From: a bacterium
GTDB taxonomy: Bacteria; SZUA-79; Acidulodesulfobacterales; Acidulodesulfobacteraceae
DNA length: 43,565 nt
Assembly (NCBI GenBank): GCA_021812245.1
Contig: JAKAOK010000014.1
Location: 1-43,565, forward strand
Direction: 5' to 3'
Below the pieces are notes generated by a model that saw only the letters and a list, made by a program, of their open reading frames with translations, was not told the origin of the DNA and ran no database searches. This document shows positions 7,661 to 15,711 of the stretch, piece by piece. A program made the position numbers and the translations under genes. Numbering within the stretch: the stretch's first letter is position 1; every line of letters begins with the position of its first letter.

Positions 7661-8533
7661 ATGTTTAAAGAAATTTCAATAATAGGGCTCGGTTTTATGG
7701 GGGCGTCTATAGCCGGAACCGTCAAAAAAAAATTTCCGGAAACAGAAATTAGAGGGTACGACGCCGTTAAAAAAAATATCGATTACTGTATTTCTAAAAA
7801 TATAATAGACGGTGTCGTAAATATCGAGAAAGCTGGATGCGGAGGCAGCGATTGTTTAATAATAATATGCATTCCCCCTGCGGCTATCGTATCTTTTTTT
7901 GAAAAACATCCGGTTTTTTTTATTAACGCGCCTTTAATAACGGATATCGGGAGTGTTAAAAACGGCATCACTTCTAATGCCGAAGCTAATAATATAAGCA
8001 ATTTCGTAGGCTCGCATCCAATGTGCGGTTCGGACAAAACCGGACCGGAAAATGCCGATTTTTCGCTTTTTGACGGCAGGAAATGCATCGTTATCAGAGA
8101 AACTGCCGATTTAACGGATAAACGAAGAACGGCAAAAATAGAGCAAACGGCGGAATTTTGGGAATCTTTAAACATGGACGTTATTTTTGCCGCGGCTGAA
8201 ACGCATGACTATATAACTGCATACACGAGCCACCTTCCCCACCTTATAGCTTTTTTGCTGTCGGATACGACGCTGTCTTATATTTCCGGAAGGCTTGCGG
8301 AGTTTAACGGTTTTATAGGGAGCGGTTTTAAGGATTCTACCAGAATAGCTTCTTCCTCCGTCGAATTATGGACGGATATATTTCTTATGAACGGCGCAAA
8401 CATTATTGCTTCTTTAGAAGACTTTATAGCGTCCGCAAATATAATGAAAGGATTTATAGAAACGGGAGATAAAGAAGGTTTAAGCTCATATCTGAATAAA
8501 ATTTGCGGAGAACGGAAAGAGGCGGGGATTTGA
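7661..8533 (+). CDS. tyrA: Prephenate dehydrogenase
   Basis: Converts prephenate to 4-hydroxyphenylpyruvate in tyrosine synthesis, or acts on arogenate in some members. The Rossmann motif IIGLGFMGASIAG starts at residue 7. The family motifs GSHPMCGSDKTGPENAD and THDYITAYTSHLPHLIAFLL carry the substrate-binding and catalytic histidines. The 290-aa length fits the monofunctional enzyme; there is no chorismate mutase or ACT domain. The start has a weak ribosome-binding site, so translation is probably coupled to aroF. The stop TGA overlaps the likely TTG start of aroA. Confidence 0.92.
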   Translation: MFKEISIIGLGFMGASIAGTVKKKFPETEIRGYDAVKKNIDYCISKNIIDGVVNIEKAGCGGSDCLIIICIPPAAIVSFFEKHPVFFINAPLITDIGSVKNGITSNAEANNISNFVGSHPMCGSDKTGPENADFSLFDGRKCIVIRETADLTDKRRTAKIEQTAEFWESLNMDVIFAAAETHDYITAYTSHLPHLIAFLLSDTTLSYISGRLAEFNGFIGSGFKDSTRIASSSVELWTDIFLMNGANIIASLEDFIASANIMKGFIETGDKEGLSSYLNKICGERKEAGI

Positions 8534-9903
8534 CGAAAGGTTTATTGGAATTTAAACAGGATAAAATTTTAGTTAAAGGGCTTTCAAAAGAATTTAGCGC
8601 GGCAATAGAAGTTCCAGGCGATAAATCTATATCTCACAGGGCCGTTATGCTCGGAAGTTTAGCCGCAGGAAAATCCCGCGTATCCAATTTATCTTTATCC
8701 GGAGACAACATGGCGACCGTCGCGGCATTCAGGAAACTCGGCATAAATATTAAAAAGCAAAATTTAAACGGCTCGCCAAAAGATTTCGTAATCGAAGGCG
8801 CCGGGCTTCACGGTTTGAAAGAGCCTGAATCGGTTATTAATACGGCTAATTCAGGCACCCTCACGAGGCTCCTTGCGGGAATACTTGCAGGGAAAGATTT
8901 TTTCTCGGTAATGTCCGGCGATAAATACCTTAATTCCAGACCTATGCGGCGTATAATCGAGCCTTTAAGCCTTATGGGGGCTAAAATAACCGGACGCAAT
9001 AAAAATGCTTATCCGCCGCTCGCAATTTCCGGCGGAGGTTTAAAATCTATTTTTTACGAAGTTCCGGTGCCGAGCGCCCAGGTTAAATCCTGCGTTATGC
9101 TTGCCGCTCTTTTTGCCGAAGGGGATACCGTTATATACGAAAAAAAAGAGACGAGAGACCATACGGAAAATTTATTAAAACTTCAGGGATACCCGGTTAA
9201 TGTCGATGTCCCCGTTAACGGCAGCGGCAGTCTTATAACGGTTAAAGGGCGCGGCAGGGGCGAATTAAAGCCTTTTAATATCGATATCCCCGGAGATTTC
9301 AGCAGCGCCGCATTTTTTATCGCACTCGGTATTTTACATAAAGGTTCCGAAATTACGGTCGGCAGCATTCTTCTTAACGATAAAAGAGCAGGGTTTATTA
9401 AGGCACTGAAAATGATGGGTGCGGACGTTAATTTGACCGTTACCGGAGAAGTTCCGGAAAAAATGGGCGATATAAAAGCAAAATACTCTACTCTTAAAGG
9501 TATAACCGTTCCTTTGGAACTGGTTCCGGATATGATAGACGAGTTTCCTATTTTTTCCGTAATCGCTTCTTTTGCGGAAGGCAAAACGACTGTAACCGGA
9601 GCAAAGGAGCTAAGGGTCAAAGAAAGCGACAGGATTAAGACTATAGTTTATAATTTAAGGGCGCTCGGGGTCGATATAAAGGAACTGGAAGACGGATTTG
9701 AAATAAACGGCAATCCCGATTTAAAAAACGGCCGCGAACCTTTAACGGCATTAAATTCGTTCGGCGACCACAGGATTGCTATGTCGATGATAATCGCTGG
9801 ACTTATTCTTAAAAGCGGAAAAATAGAAATCAGCGGTATAAGATGCATAAATACTTCTTTTCCCGAATTTTTCGATACCGTTTCCAGGTTAATAAACCAA
9901 TAA
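8530..9903 (+). CDS. aroA: 3-Phosphoshikimate 1-carboxyvinyltransferase (EPSP synthase)
   Basis: Joins phosphoenolpyruvate to shikimate-3-phosphate. Motifs: VPGDKSISHRAV (K32), ANSGTLTRLLAG, LNSRPMRRI, SAQVKSCVMLAALFA, LRVKESDRIKTIV and SFGDHRIAMSM. The NSGT pattern, rather than NAGT, recalls class II enzymes. The frame is open to a TTG at 8503, but TTG 8530 overlaps the tyrA stop as TTGA and is preceded by a purine-rich AGAGGCGGGG. It also gives an N-terminus closer to the domain start, so I prefer it (457 aa). Both candidate starts are TTG, which is unusual. The gene is the last of the aromatic series. Confidence 0.93.
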   Translation: MTKGLLEFKQDKILVKGLSKEFSAAIEVPGDKSISHRAVMLGSLAAGKSRVSNLSLSGDNMATVAAFRKLGINIKKQNLNGSPKDFVIEGAGLHGLKEPESVINTANSGTLTRLLAGILAGKDFFSVMSGDKYLNSRPMRRIIEPLSLMGAKITGRNKNAYPPLAISGGGLKSIFYEVPVPSAQVKSCVMLAALFAEGDTVIYEKKETRDHTENLLKLQGYPVNVDVPVNGSGSLITVKGRGRGELKPFNIDIPGDFSSAAFFIALGILHKGSEITVGSILLNDKRAGFIKALKMMGADVNLTVTGEVPEKMGDIKAKYSTLKGITVPLELVPDMIDEFPIFSVIASFAEGKTTVTGAKELRVKESDRIKTIVYNLRALGVDIKELEDGFEINGNPDLKNGREPLTALNSFGDHRIAMSMIIAGLILKSGKIEISGIRCINTSFPEFFDTVSRLINQ

Positions 9904-9922
9904 GGATATAAATAAAAATGAT

Positions 9923-10795
9923 ATGAAAATTATAGTAGCGCCTTCCGCCGGCTTTTGTTTCGGCGTTAAAAGGGCGGTCAATATGGCTTTAGATGCGGCC
10001 GAGCAATGCAGGCCGTTAGAAAAATTAAATACCCTCGGACCTATCATACATAATCCGCAGGTGGTTAAATCCTTAGAGGAGAAGGGCGTATTTTCGATAG
10101 ACGACATAGATTGCGGCTGTTTCGACACCTTGCTTATCCGTTCCCACGGCGTTAAGGCGGAAGTTATGGAAACGTTGAAATCCAAAGGCGTAAAAATAAT
10201 AGACGCCACATGCCCTTTTGTGAAAAAAGCGCAGAATTATATAAACGAAGCCGCTTTTAAAGGCTATTTTATAATAATGGTCGGAGATAAAAACCATCCC
10301 GAGGTTCAAAGCGTGATGAGTTTTGCGGATAAAGACAGGTTTTTAGTGATTAATAATCTTACCGATATGGAAAAAGTTCCGGTATCCGAAAAGCTGGCTT
10401 TAATTTCGCAGACTACCCAGGATGTAAATTTTTACAAGCACGTAATAGACGAAATAAATAAAATAGCAAAAGACAGTGCCGTCGTTTTCGATACGATTTG
10501 CGATGCCACTATGATAAAACAGGAAGAGTCTAAAATTATAGCTTCGAAAGTCGATATTATGATAGTCGTAGGAGGCTATAACAGTGCGAATACCAATAAA
10601 TTGCAAAATATATGCAAAGAGATTCAGCCTAATACATATCACATAGAAACCGAAAACGAAGTTAACCCGGAATGGTTTGTAAATGCTAAAAGCGTCGGCA
10701 TAACTGCGGGGGCATCCACTCCCGACTGGATAATAGAGCGGGTTTTAAAGAAAGTCCACGATATAGACGAAGCCGGATTAAAAAGATTTGCTTAA
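9923..10795 (+). CDS. ispH: 4-Hydroxy-3-methylbut-2-enyl diphosphate reductase
   Basis: The last enzyme of the MEP isoprenoid pathway, an iron-sulfur protein making IPP and DMAPP. The three cluster cysteines are in GFCFGVKRAV (C12), DATCPFVKK (C97) and TICDAT (C193). Substrate-binding histidines lie in IIHNPQ (H43), RSHG (H75) and DKNHPEVQS (H125, followed by the catalytic glutamate E127). At 290 aa the length is normal. It is followed by rpsA, a common lytB-rpsA adjacency in several phyla. Other MEP genes in the window are ispD and ispF. Confidence 0.95.
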   Translation: MKIIVAPSAGFCFGVKRAVNMALDAAEQCRPLEKLNTLGPIIHNPQVVKSLEEKGVFSIDDIDCGCFDTLLIRSHGVKAEVMETLKSKGVKIIDATCPFVKKAQNYINEAAFKGYFIIMVGDKNHPEVQSVMSFADKDRFLVINNLTDMEKVPVSEKLALISQTTQDVNFYKHVIDEINKIAKDSAVVFDTICDATMIKQEESKIIASKVDIMIVVGGYNSANTNKLQNICKEIQPNTYHIETENEVNPEWFVNAKSVGITAGASTPDWIIERVLKKVHDIDEAGLKRFA

Positions 10796-10816
10796 TTTAT
10801 TTAAATGTGGTAGATT
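10788..10816 (+). promoter_or_regulatory. Candidate promoter for rpsA at the end of ispH
   Basis: TTGCTT (10788-10793), a 17-bp spacer and TAGATT (10811-10816) form a plausible sigma70 promoter. TG at 10808-10809 provides an extended -10. The -35 overlaps the last codons of ispH. It would give rpsA a leader of about 30 bases containing the strong AGGAGG at 10832-10837. Confidence 0.45.
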
Positions 10817-10850
10817 AGTTTTATTAAATTTAGGAGGTAGTAATATATTT

Positions 10851-12479
10851 ATGGCAAAAAAAAGTTTTAATCAATTTAAATCCGTTAACGCGGGCGACGG
10901 CAATCCCACCGAATTTGAGATTCTGCTCGGTTCTTATGAAAATATGAACAGTAAAGGGCTCGTGAGGCAGGGAAAAATTTTAAATATCGACCAAGACTAT
11001 GTTTACGTTGATGTAGGAGATAAGTCCGACGGTATAATTACGGTTCAGGAGATATCCTCCGGCGGCGCTATCGATATTACTTCTATTGCGATAGGCGGTT
11101 TTATAGAAGTTTTTGTCGGGAGTTACGACGATAAACTCGGATATTTAATATGCTCCAGAGAAAAAGCAAAAAACGTTTACGCGCTTGACGATATAGAAAA
11201 GGTATGCAACGACAACGAACTAATAAAAGGGACCGTCGCGGCAAAGACCAAAGGCGGACTAATAGTGGATTTGAACGGGGTTACCGCGTTTCTGCCCGGT
11301 TCGCAGATAGACGTTAAGCTAACTAAGGATTTTGACGCTTTTCTCGGAAAGACTTTAGACCTGAAAGTTATAAGCGTGGATAAAAAAAGTTGTAACGTAA
11401 TAGTATCGAGAAGAAAAGTCATAGAAGACGAAATAAAAAAGTTGAAGGAAAATGTTTTAACCGATATAAAAGAAGGCGACGTGCTCGAAGGAATCGTTAA
11501 AAATATTACCGATTACGGCGTTTTTGTGGATTTGGGCGGCATGGACGGACTTATTTATATTACCGACATATCATGGAGAAGAATATCGCACCCGTCGGAA
11601 ATATTAAATCTCGGACAAAAAATAAACGTTAAGGTTATTAAGTACGACGAAGAAAAACACAGGGTTTCGCTCGGCTACAAACAGCTTTTCGACGACCCAT
11701 GGCGGAATATAGCGGATAGGCATAAGCCGGGGGATATCATAGAAGGCGTTATTATAAATATTACGGATTACGGCGCATTCGTCGAACTCGACGACGACGT
11801 TGAAGGACTTATACACTTATCGGAAATGACGTGGGAAAAAAAACAGATAGACCCGAAGACCTTTTTAACTAAAGGACAGAGGGTAAAGGCATCTATCTTA
11901 AACATAGAACCCGAAACGCGAAAATTATCTCTCAGCCTGAAAAGGCTTACCGAAAGCCCGTGGAATTTATTAAAAGATAAATATCCAATAGGCAAAGCCG
12001 TAGAAGGCACGGTCAAAAATATATACGAATTCGGCGTCTCCGTCGAATTAGAGGAAAATTTGGAAGGCTATATCAAGCAGAACGATTTTTCGTGGACAAA
12101 AAGAACGAAACATCCGAACGAGTTATTTAAAACAGGGGAGAAAATCAAGGCGGTTGTTTTAAGCATAGACGAAGAAAAGCAGAGAATCTATCTTGGAATA
12201 AAACAGCTTACCGAAAGCCCATGGTCTCATATTAAAGACAAATATTCCGTAGGTTCGGTTATAACGGGGACGGTATCTAATATCACGGAGTTCGGAATAT
12301 TCGTTCAGCTTGAAGAAGGCATAGAAGGACTCATTCATAATTCAAAAATTCCGGATAATTTTATTAAGGAAAACAATGTATCCGCCGGATCACAAATAAA
12401 TGCGGAGATAATAATGCTTGACGGAAATGAACAAAAAATCGGTTTATCCCTTGTCAACGTTGACCAGAATAAATTATGA
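10851..12479 (+). CDS. rpsA: 30S ribosomal protein S1
   Basis: Six consecutive S1/OB-fold RNA-binding repeats are visible. Two divergent N-terminal ones (GKILNIDQDYVYVDVGDKSD; GTVAAKTKGGLIVDL) are followed by four canonical ones (e.g. GIVKNITDYGVFVDLGG; GVIINITDYGAFVELDD; GTVKNIYEFGVSVELEE; GTVSNITEFGIFVQLEE). Six repeats and 542 aa match full-length S1, which binds mRNA leaders at the 30S platform. The frame is open upstream into ispH (to 10788), but ATG 10851 (MAKKSFNQFK) follows AGGAGG at 10832 and gives the natural start. The stop overlaps the sppA ATG by four bases (ATGA). Confidence 0.94.
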   Translation: MAKKSFNQFKSVNAGDGNPTEFEILLGSYENMNSKGLVRQGKILNIDQDYVYVDVGDKSDGIITVQEISSGGAIDITSIAIGGFIEVFVGSYDDKLGYLICSREKAKNVYALDDIEKVCNDNELIKGTVAAKTKGGLIVDLNGVTAFLPGSQIDVKLTKDFDAFLGKTLDLKVISVDKKSCNVIVSRRKVIEDEIKKLKENVLTDIKEGDVLEGIVKNITDYGVFVDLGGMDGLIYITDISWRRISHPSEILNLGQKINVKVIKYDEEKHRVSLGYKQLFDDPWRNIADRHKPGDIIEGVIINITDYGAFVELDDDVEGLIHLSEMTWEKKQIDPKTFLTKGQRVKASILNIEPETRKLSLSLKRLTESPWNLLKDKYPIGKAVEGTVKNIYEFGVSVELEENLEGYIKQNDFSWTKRTKHPNELFKTGEKIKAVVLSIDEEKQRIYLGIKQLTESPWSHIKDKYSVGSVITGTVSNITEFGIFVQLEEGIEGLIHNSKIPDNFIKENNVSAGSQINAEIIMLDGNEQKIGLSLVNVDQNKL

Positions 12480-13402
12480 GTATGAATAAACACCCTTTTT
12501 TAAGCGGATTGCTTTTTTTAATAGTATTTATAGGAGTATTCGGTATATTCATATATCTGATATTATTTAAATTTCAGTCAAAATCAAGCTATAACGTCGT
12601 CAGGGGTTCATCTCATTATGCCGTAGGTATAATAAATCTTACAGGCGCGATAACGAGTTCGTCGGACTTTGTGCGGCTTTTAAGCCACTATAAACGGGAC
12701 GGCGATGTTAAGGCCGTGGTAATCAGGGTAAATTCCCCAGGCGGAGAGGTTGCCCCTTCTCAGGCAATTTACGAACAGCTTATGAAATTCAGAAAACATA
12801 AGAAAGTAGTGGTATCTATGGATTCCATAGCGGCATCGGGGGCATATTACATCTCTTCTGCGGCGGACAAAATAGTCGCCGAACCGGGAACCCTGACCGG
12901 TTCTATAGGAGTAATAATGGAAATGCCCAACGTGTATAAACTTATGAAAAAAGTCGGCGTGTCTTATAACTATATCGTAAGCGGTCCGTATAAAGACATA
13001 GGAACTCCTTTCAAAGAAATGACTCCTATTCAGAGAAAGAAAATGCAGGGCGTCGTAATGAACGTTTATGGACAGTTTGTCGAGGCTGTCGCTAAGGGCA
13101 GGAATCTTAAAGTTACTTATGTAAAAAAACTTGCAAACGGCATGGTATATTCGGGACAGCAGGCGTTGAAATATCGTCTCGTGGATAAACTCGGCGATTT
13201 TCAGGATGCGGTTAAACTGGCTCAAAAATTAGCCGGAATTAAGGGCAAAGCTACTTTAATATATCCGGTCAGAAAACATTCTAACCTGTTTCAATCCGTT
13301 ATAAAAAGAGCGGTTAAGTCTTTTGTCGATAATATTGGAGGAGCCTCTTTTTTTAAAGGCGGCGGACTTGTTTCATACAACAATATGCGATTAGATTTTT
13401 AA
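12476..13402 (+). CDS. sppA: Signal peptide peptidase SppA, short form
   Basis: A membrane-bound serine protease that degrades released signal peptides. An N-terminal transmembrane segment (about residues 8-32) is followed by a single protease domain. The catalytic serine is in DSIAASGAYYISSAA (S121) and the lysine general base in SGPYKDIGTPF (K173), the Ser-Lys dyad of family S49. The oxyanion-region motif is RVNSPGGEV. At 308 aa it is the short, single-domain bacterial form. ATG 12476 overlaps the rpsA stop; an in-frame ATG at 12482 is possible. The active domain should face the periplasm. Confidence 0.92.
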   Translation: MSMNKHPFLSGLLFLIVFIGVFGIFIYLILFKFQSKSSYNVVRGSSHYAVGIINLTGAITSSSDFVRLLSHYKRDGDVKAVVIRVNSPGGEVAPSQAIYEQLMKFRKHKKVVVSMDSIAASGAYYISSAADKIVAEPGTLTGSIGVIMEMPNVYKLMKKVGVSYNYIVSGPYKDIGTPFKEMTPIQRKKMQGVVMNVYGQFVEAVAKGRNLKVTYVKKLANGMVYSGQQALKYRLVDKLGDFQDAVKLAQKLAGIKGKATLIYPVRKHSNLFQSVIKRAVKSFVDNIGGASFFKGGGLVSYNNMRLDF

Positions 13403-13425
13403 AAATTTAATTTAAAAAATGCCGT

Positions 13426-13911
13426 ATGGAAATTATTTATGCACCATGGCGTATGGACTATTTAGTAAAAGATAAATCTAAGGAAGAATGTGTTTTTTGC
13501 GAAGACAGCAAATGTTATGAAGACAAATACGTTCTTTTTAAAGGAAAATATTCATACGTAAAACTAAATACTTTTCCTTATAACTGCGGACATCTTTTGA
13601 TTATACCTTACGTCCACTCAAAGGAACTCAACGGGATTTCTTTTGAAGCGGGAGCCGAAATAATGAAACTACTGTCTTTAAGCTGCGATATTTTAAAAAA
13701 AGTTTACAAGTGCGATGCCATAAACGTCGGGCTTAATCTCGGCAAAGCGGCCGGAGCCGGCATCGAACAGCATCTGCATTTTCATATAATACCGAGGTGG
13801 GAAGGCGACGTTAGTTTTTATACCGTTTGTTCGGAACTGAGAGTCGTCTCGGAAATACTCGACGATACTTATGGCAAACTATCCGGCGATTTTAAAAATA
13901 TAATCTTGTAA
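13426..13911 (+). CDS. HIT-family nucleotide hydrolase/phosphorylase
   Basis: A histidine-triad protein of 161 aa. The triad motif is QHLHFHIIPRW (H116, H118, H120). The opening APWRMDYL together with a CVFC pair (C22, C25) resembles AP4A-phosphorylase-like HIT proteins that bind zinc and cleave dinucleoside polyphosphates. The exact substrate cannot be read from sequence. It lies 23 bp after sppA and 13 bp before a LapA-like gene, so is probably co-transcribed. Confidence 0.85.
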   Translation: MEIIYAPWRMDYLVKDKSKEECVFCEDSKCYEDKYVLFKGKYSYVKLNTFPYNCGHLLIIPYVHSKELNGISFEAGAEIMKLLSLSCDILKKVYKCDAINVGLNLGKAAGAGIEQHLHFHIIPRWEGDVSFYTVCSELRVVSEILDDTYGKLSGDFKNIIL

Positions 13912-13924
13912 GAGGCGTATATAA

Positions 13925-14170
13925 ATGGTTAAATATATAAACCTCGTTCTTTTGGTGGTCTTTGTAGCCGCAGTTTTAATTTTTACCGCAGAAAATCCCG
14001 AGCTTGTCAGCGTAAAATTTTTAGAATTCCGGTCAATCAATCTTCCTATATCGGTGATTGTATTTTCTTCTGCTATAATAGGCATTTTTATAGGCTTGAT
14101 ATACCATTTTTATACCGCTTATAAAACAAAAAGAGAACTGAAAACAAAAAACGAAAAAGAAAAATTATGA
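13925..14170 (+). CDS. LapA-domain (DUF1049) inner-membrane protein
   Basis: An 81-aa protein with two hydrophobic helices (about 5-22 and 41-61) around a short loop containing ENPELVSVKFLEF, the characteristic N-x-x-x-V-x-hydrophobic pattern of the LapA/DUF1049 family. It ends in a charged cytoplasmic tail (KTKRELKTKNEKEK). In E. coli the family member (YciS/LapA) takes part in lipopolysaccharide assembly with LapB. No LapB follows here, so the role is inferred. The ATGA overlap with the next gene suggests coupling. Confidence 0.75.
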   Translation: MVKYINLVLLVVFVAAVLIFTAENPELVSVKFLEFRSINLPISVIVFSSAIIGIFIGLIYHFYTAYKTKRELKTKNEKEKL

Positions 14171-15693
14171 CCGGTTTGGCGGAATTTGAAAAAAATTCAA
14201 TCGAACAGGCTATAACCGAAATTTTTTATAGATACGGATACGGAATACCGGCGCAGGATTTACTTAAAAAAATAGGCGTTGTTTCCGAAAATGCGGGATT
14301 CGGCGCTTTTTTAATAGGCGGCTTTCCGAGAGATATTATAATACATATTTTAAAGTCAAACCCCGAAACGTCTGATAAATTTAAATCTTCCAAAGTTTTT
14401 GAATCAAAACAGATTGCTTCGCTTGCGCTCGCAATGACAAAACAGCGCAAATTTAAATCTTCCAAAGTTTTTGAATCAAACTCCCGCTTTCTTGATTTAG
14501 ATATTGCCGTAAGAGGTTCTGCCGAAAAACTTGCCTTTTTGATAAAAGAAAAAAAAAATTTAAAATTTAAATTAAATTATTTGAAAGCGCATAAGAAATT
14601 CGGGACGGCTTCATTGGAGTTTTTAGTAAACGGTATGCCTCTTAAAATAGACCTTGCCTCCCTCAGAACCGAGGTTTATAAAAAACCCGGTATGCTGCCG
14701 GAAGTAAATACGGCAAAAACCGGACTCAAAGACGATATAAGCAGAAGAGATTTTACCATAAATACCGTCGCTTTTTCAATCAACCGCAAAGATTTCCTCA
14801 AGATTAAAGATTATTCGTCGGGAATACGCGATATATTAAATAAAAAAATAAGCGTTTTGCATGATTTAAGTTTCATTGACGACCCGACCAGAATGTTCAG
14901 GGCTGTTAGATTTGAAAAAAGGCTCGGTTTTCGAATAGGCGGCAAGACGCTAAAACTGATAAAAACCGCTTTAGATAAAAATATTTTAGACAATATTTCC
15001 GGCAAAAGAATAACGGCGGAATTATATCTTCTGTTGAAAGAGAAAAAGCCGGAGATATATTTCGAGAGGCTCGATAAATTAAATATTCTAAGCTCGGTTT
15101 ACGGCAAATTAAAATTCGGCAAAAAAAATAAAATCGTTTTTAAAAAAATTTCGGTATATTTTAACGAACCGGATAAAGCGGGCAAGATAAGAAGGGTTTG
15201 TAAAGATATAGATATTAATATGTTTTATATGGCGGAAATTTTTTACGGCTTGAGTAATTCCGAATTAAGCGAAGCGGTGAAAAGGTTAAATATGGGGCAG
15301 AAAATCGAAAAAATGTTGGAGGCGGTATATTCGGATATAAAAAAAATAAATAATTTAAAAGCAAATAATCTTTTTAATTTAAGCGTAAAAAATACGGGAA
15401 TATATGATAAACTTAATAAAATAGACGCAAAAAGCGTTTTATTTTATCTGTTCAAAGACTGCGGCAGGAACGAACCGGATTTAAATTTCAGGAAAATTAT
15501 AGTAAGATACTTAAATAAAATAATATTAATCAAGCCTTATTTGAGCGGACACGACGTTAAGTCTATGGGTATCTGCGAAGGACCGTTATGCGGCAAAATA
15601 TTGAACGAAATTAAATTATTAAAAATAGAGGGCAGGCTTAAATCCAAAAAAGACGAATTAGAATACATAAAAAAAAATTACATAAAAAATTAA
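14167..15693 (+). CDS. cca: CCA-adding enzyme / poly(A) polymerase family nucleotidyltransferase with repeat insertion
   Basis: A class II tRNA nucleotidyltransferase/poly(A) polymerase head domain is clear: IGGFPRD (50-56), the metal-binding LDLDIAV (D110, D112), KFGTASLEF, RRDFTINTVAFSI and DDPTRMFRAVRFEKRLGF. It completes or repairs tRNA 3' CCA ends, or adds poly(A). The 508 aa is long for the family. Residues 71-80 (KFKSSKVFES) recur exactly at 95-104. Between them lies a translated palindromic repeat (KQIASLALAMTKQR) matching intergenic DNA near 30040. The 72-bp duplication is in frame and falls between the GG motif and the catalytic DxD. Both tRNA-Leu genes here already encode CCA. The C-terminal half is Lys- and Asn-rich and divergent. 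Confidence 0.85.
   Translation: MTGLAEFEKNSIEQAITEIFYRYGYGIPAQDLLKKIGVVSENAGFGAFLIGGFPRDIIIHILKSNPETSDKFKSSKVFESKQIASLALAMTKQRKFKSSKVFESNSRFLDLDIAVRGSAEKLAFLIKEKKNLKFKLNYLKAHKKFGTASLEFLVNGMPLKIDLASLRTEVYKKPGMLPEVNTAKTGLKDDISRRDFTINTVAFSINRKDFLKIKDYSSGIRDILNKKISVLHDLSFIDDPTRMFRAVRFEKRLGFRIGGKTLKLIKTALDKNILDNISGKRITAELYLLLKEKKPEIYFERLDKLNILSSVYGKLKFGKKNKIVFKKISVYFNEPDKAGKIRRVCKDIDINMFYMAEIFYGLSNSELSEAVKRLNMGQKIEKMLEAVYSDIKKINNLKANNLFNLSVKNTGIYDKLNKIDAKSVLFYLFKDCGRNEPDLNFRKIIVRYLNKIILIKPYLSGHDVKSMGICEGPLCGKILNEIKLLKIEGRLKSKKDELEYIKKNYIKN
14377..14480 (+). repeat. Palindromic repeat inserted in cca, flanked by 32-bp direct repeats
   Basis: A 32-bp sequence at 14377-14408 recurs exactly at 14449-14480 (period 72 bp, 24 codons). 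The 28 bp at 14411-14438, beginning AGATTGCTTCGC and ending GCTCGCAATGAC, matches the reverse complement of 30025-30051 with one extra T. So a dispersed intergenic repeat lies inside a coding gene without breaking the frame. Confidence 0.85.
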
Positions 15694-15711
15694 AGCAACG
15701 GGGGTTTGAAG

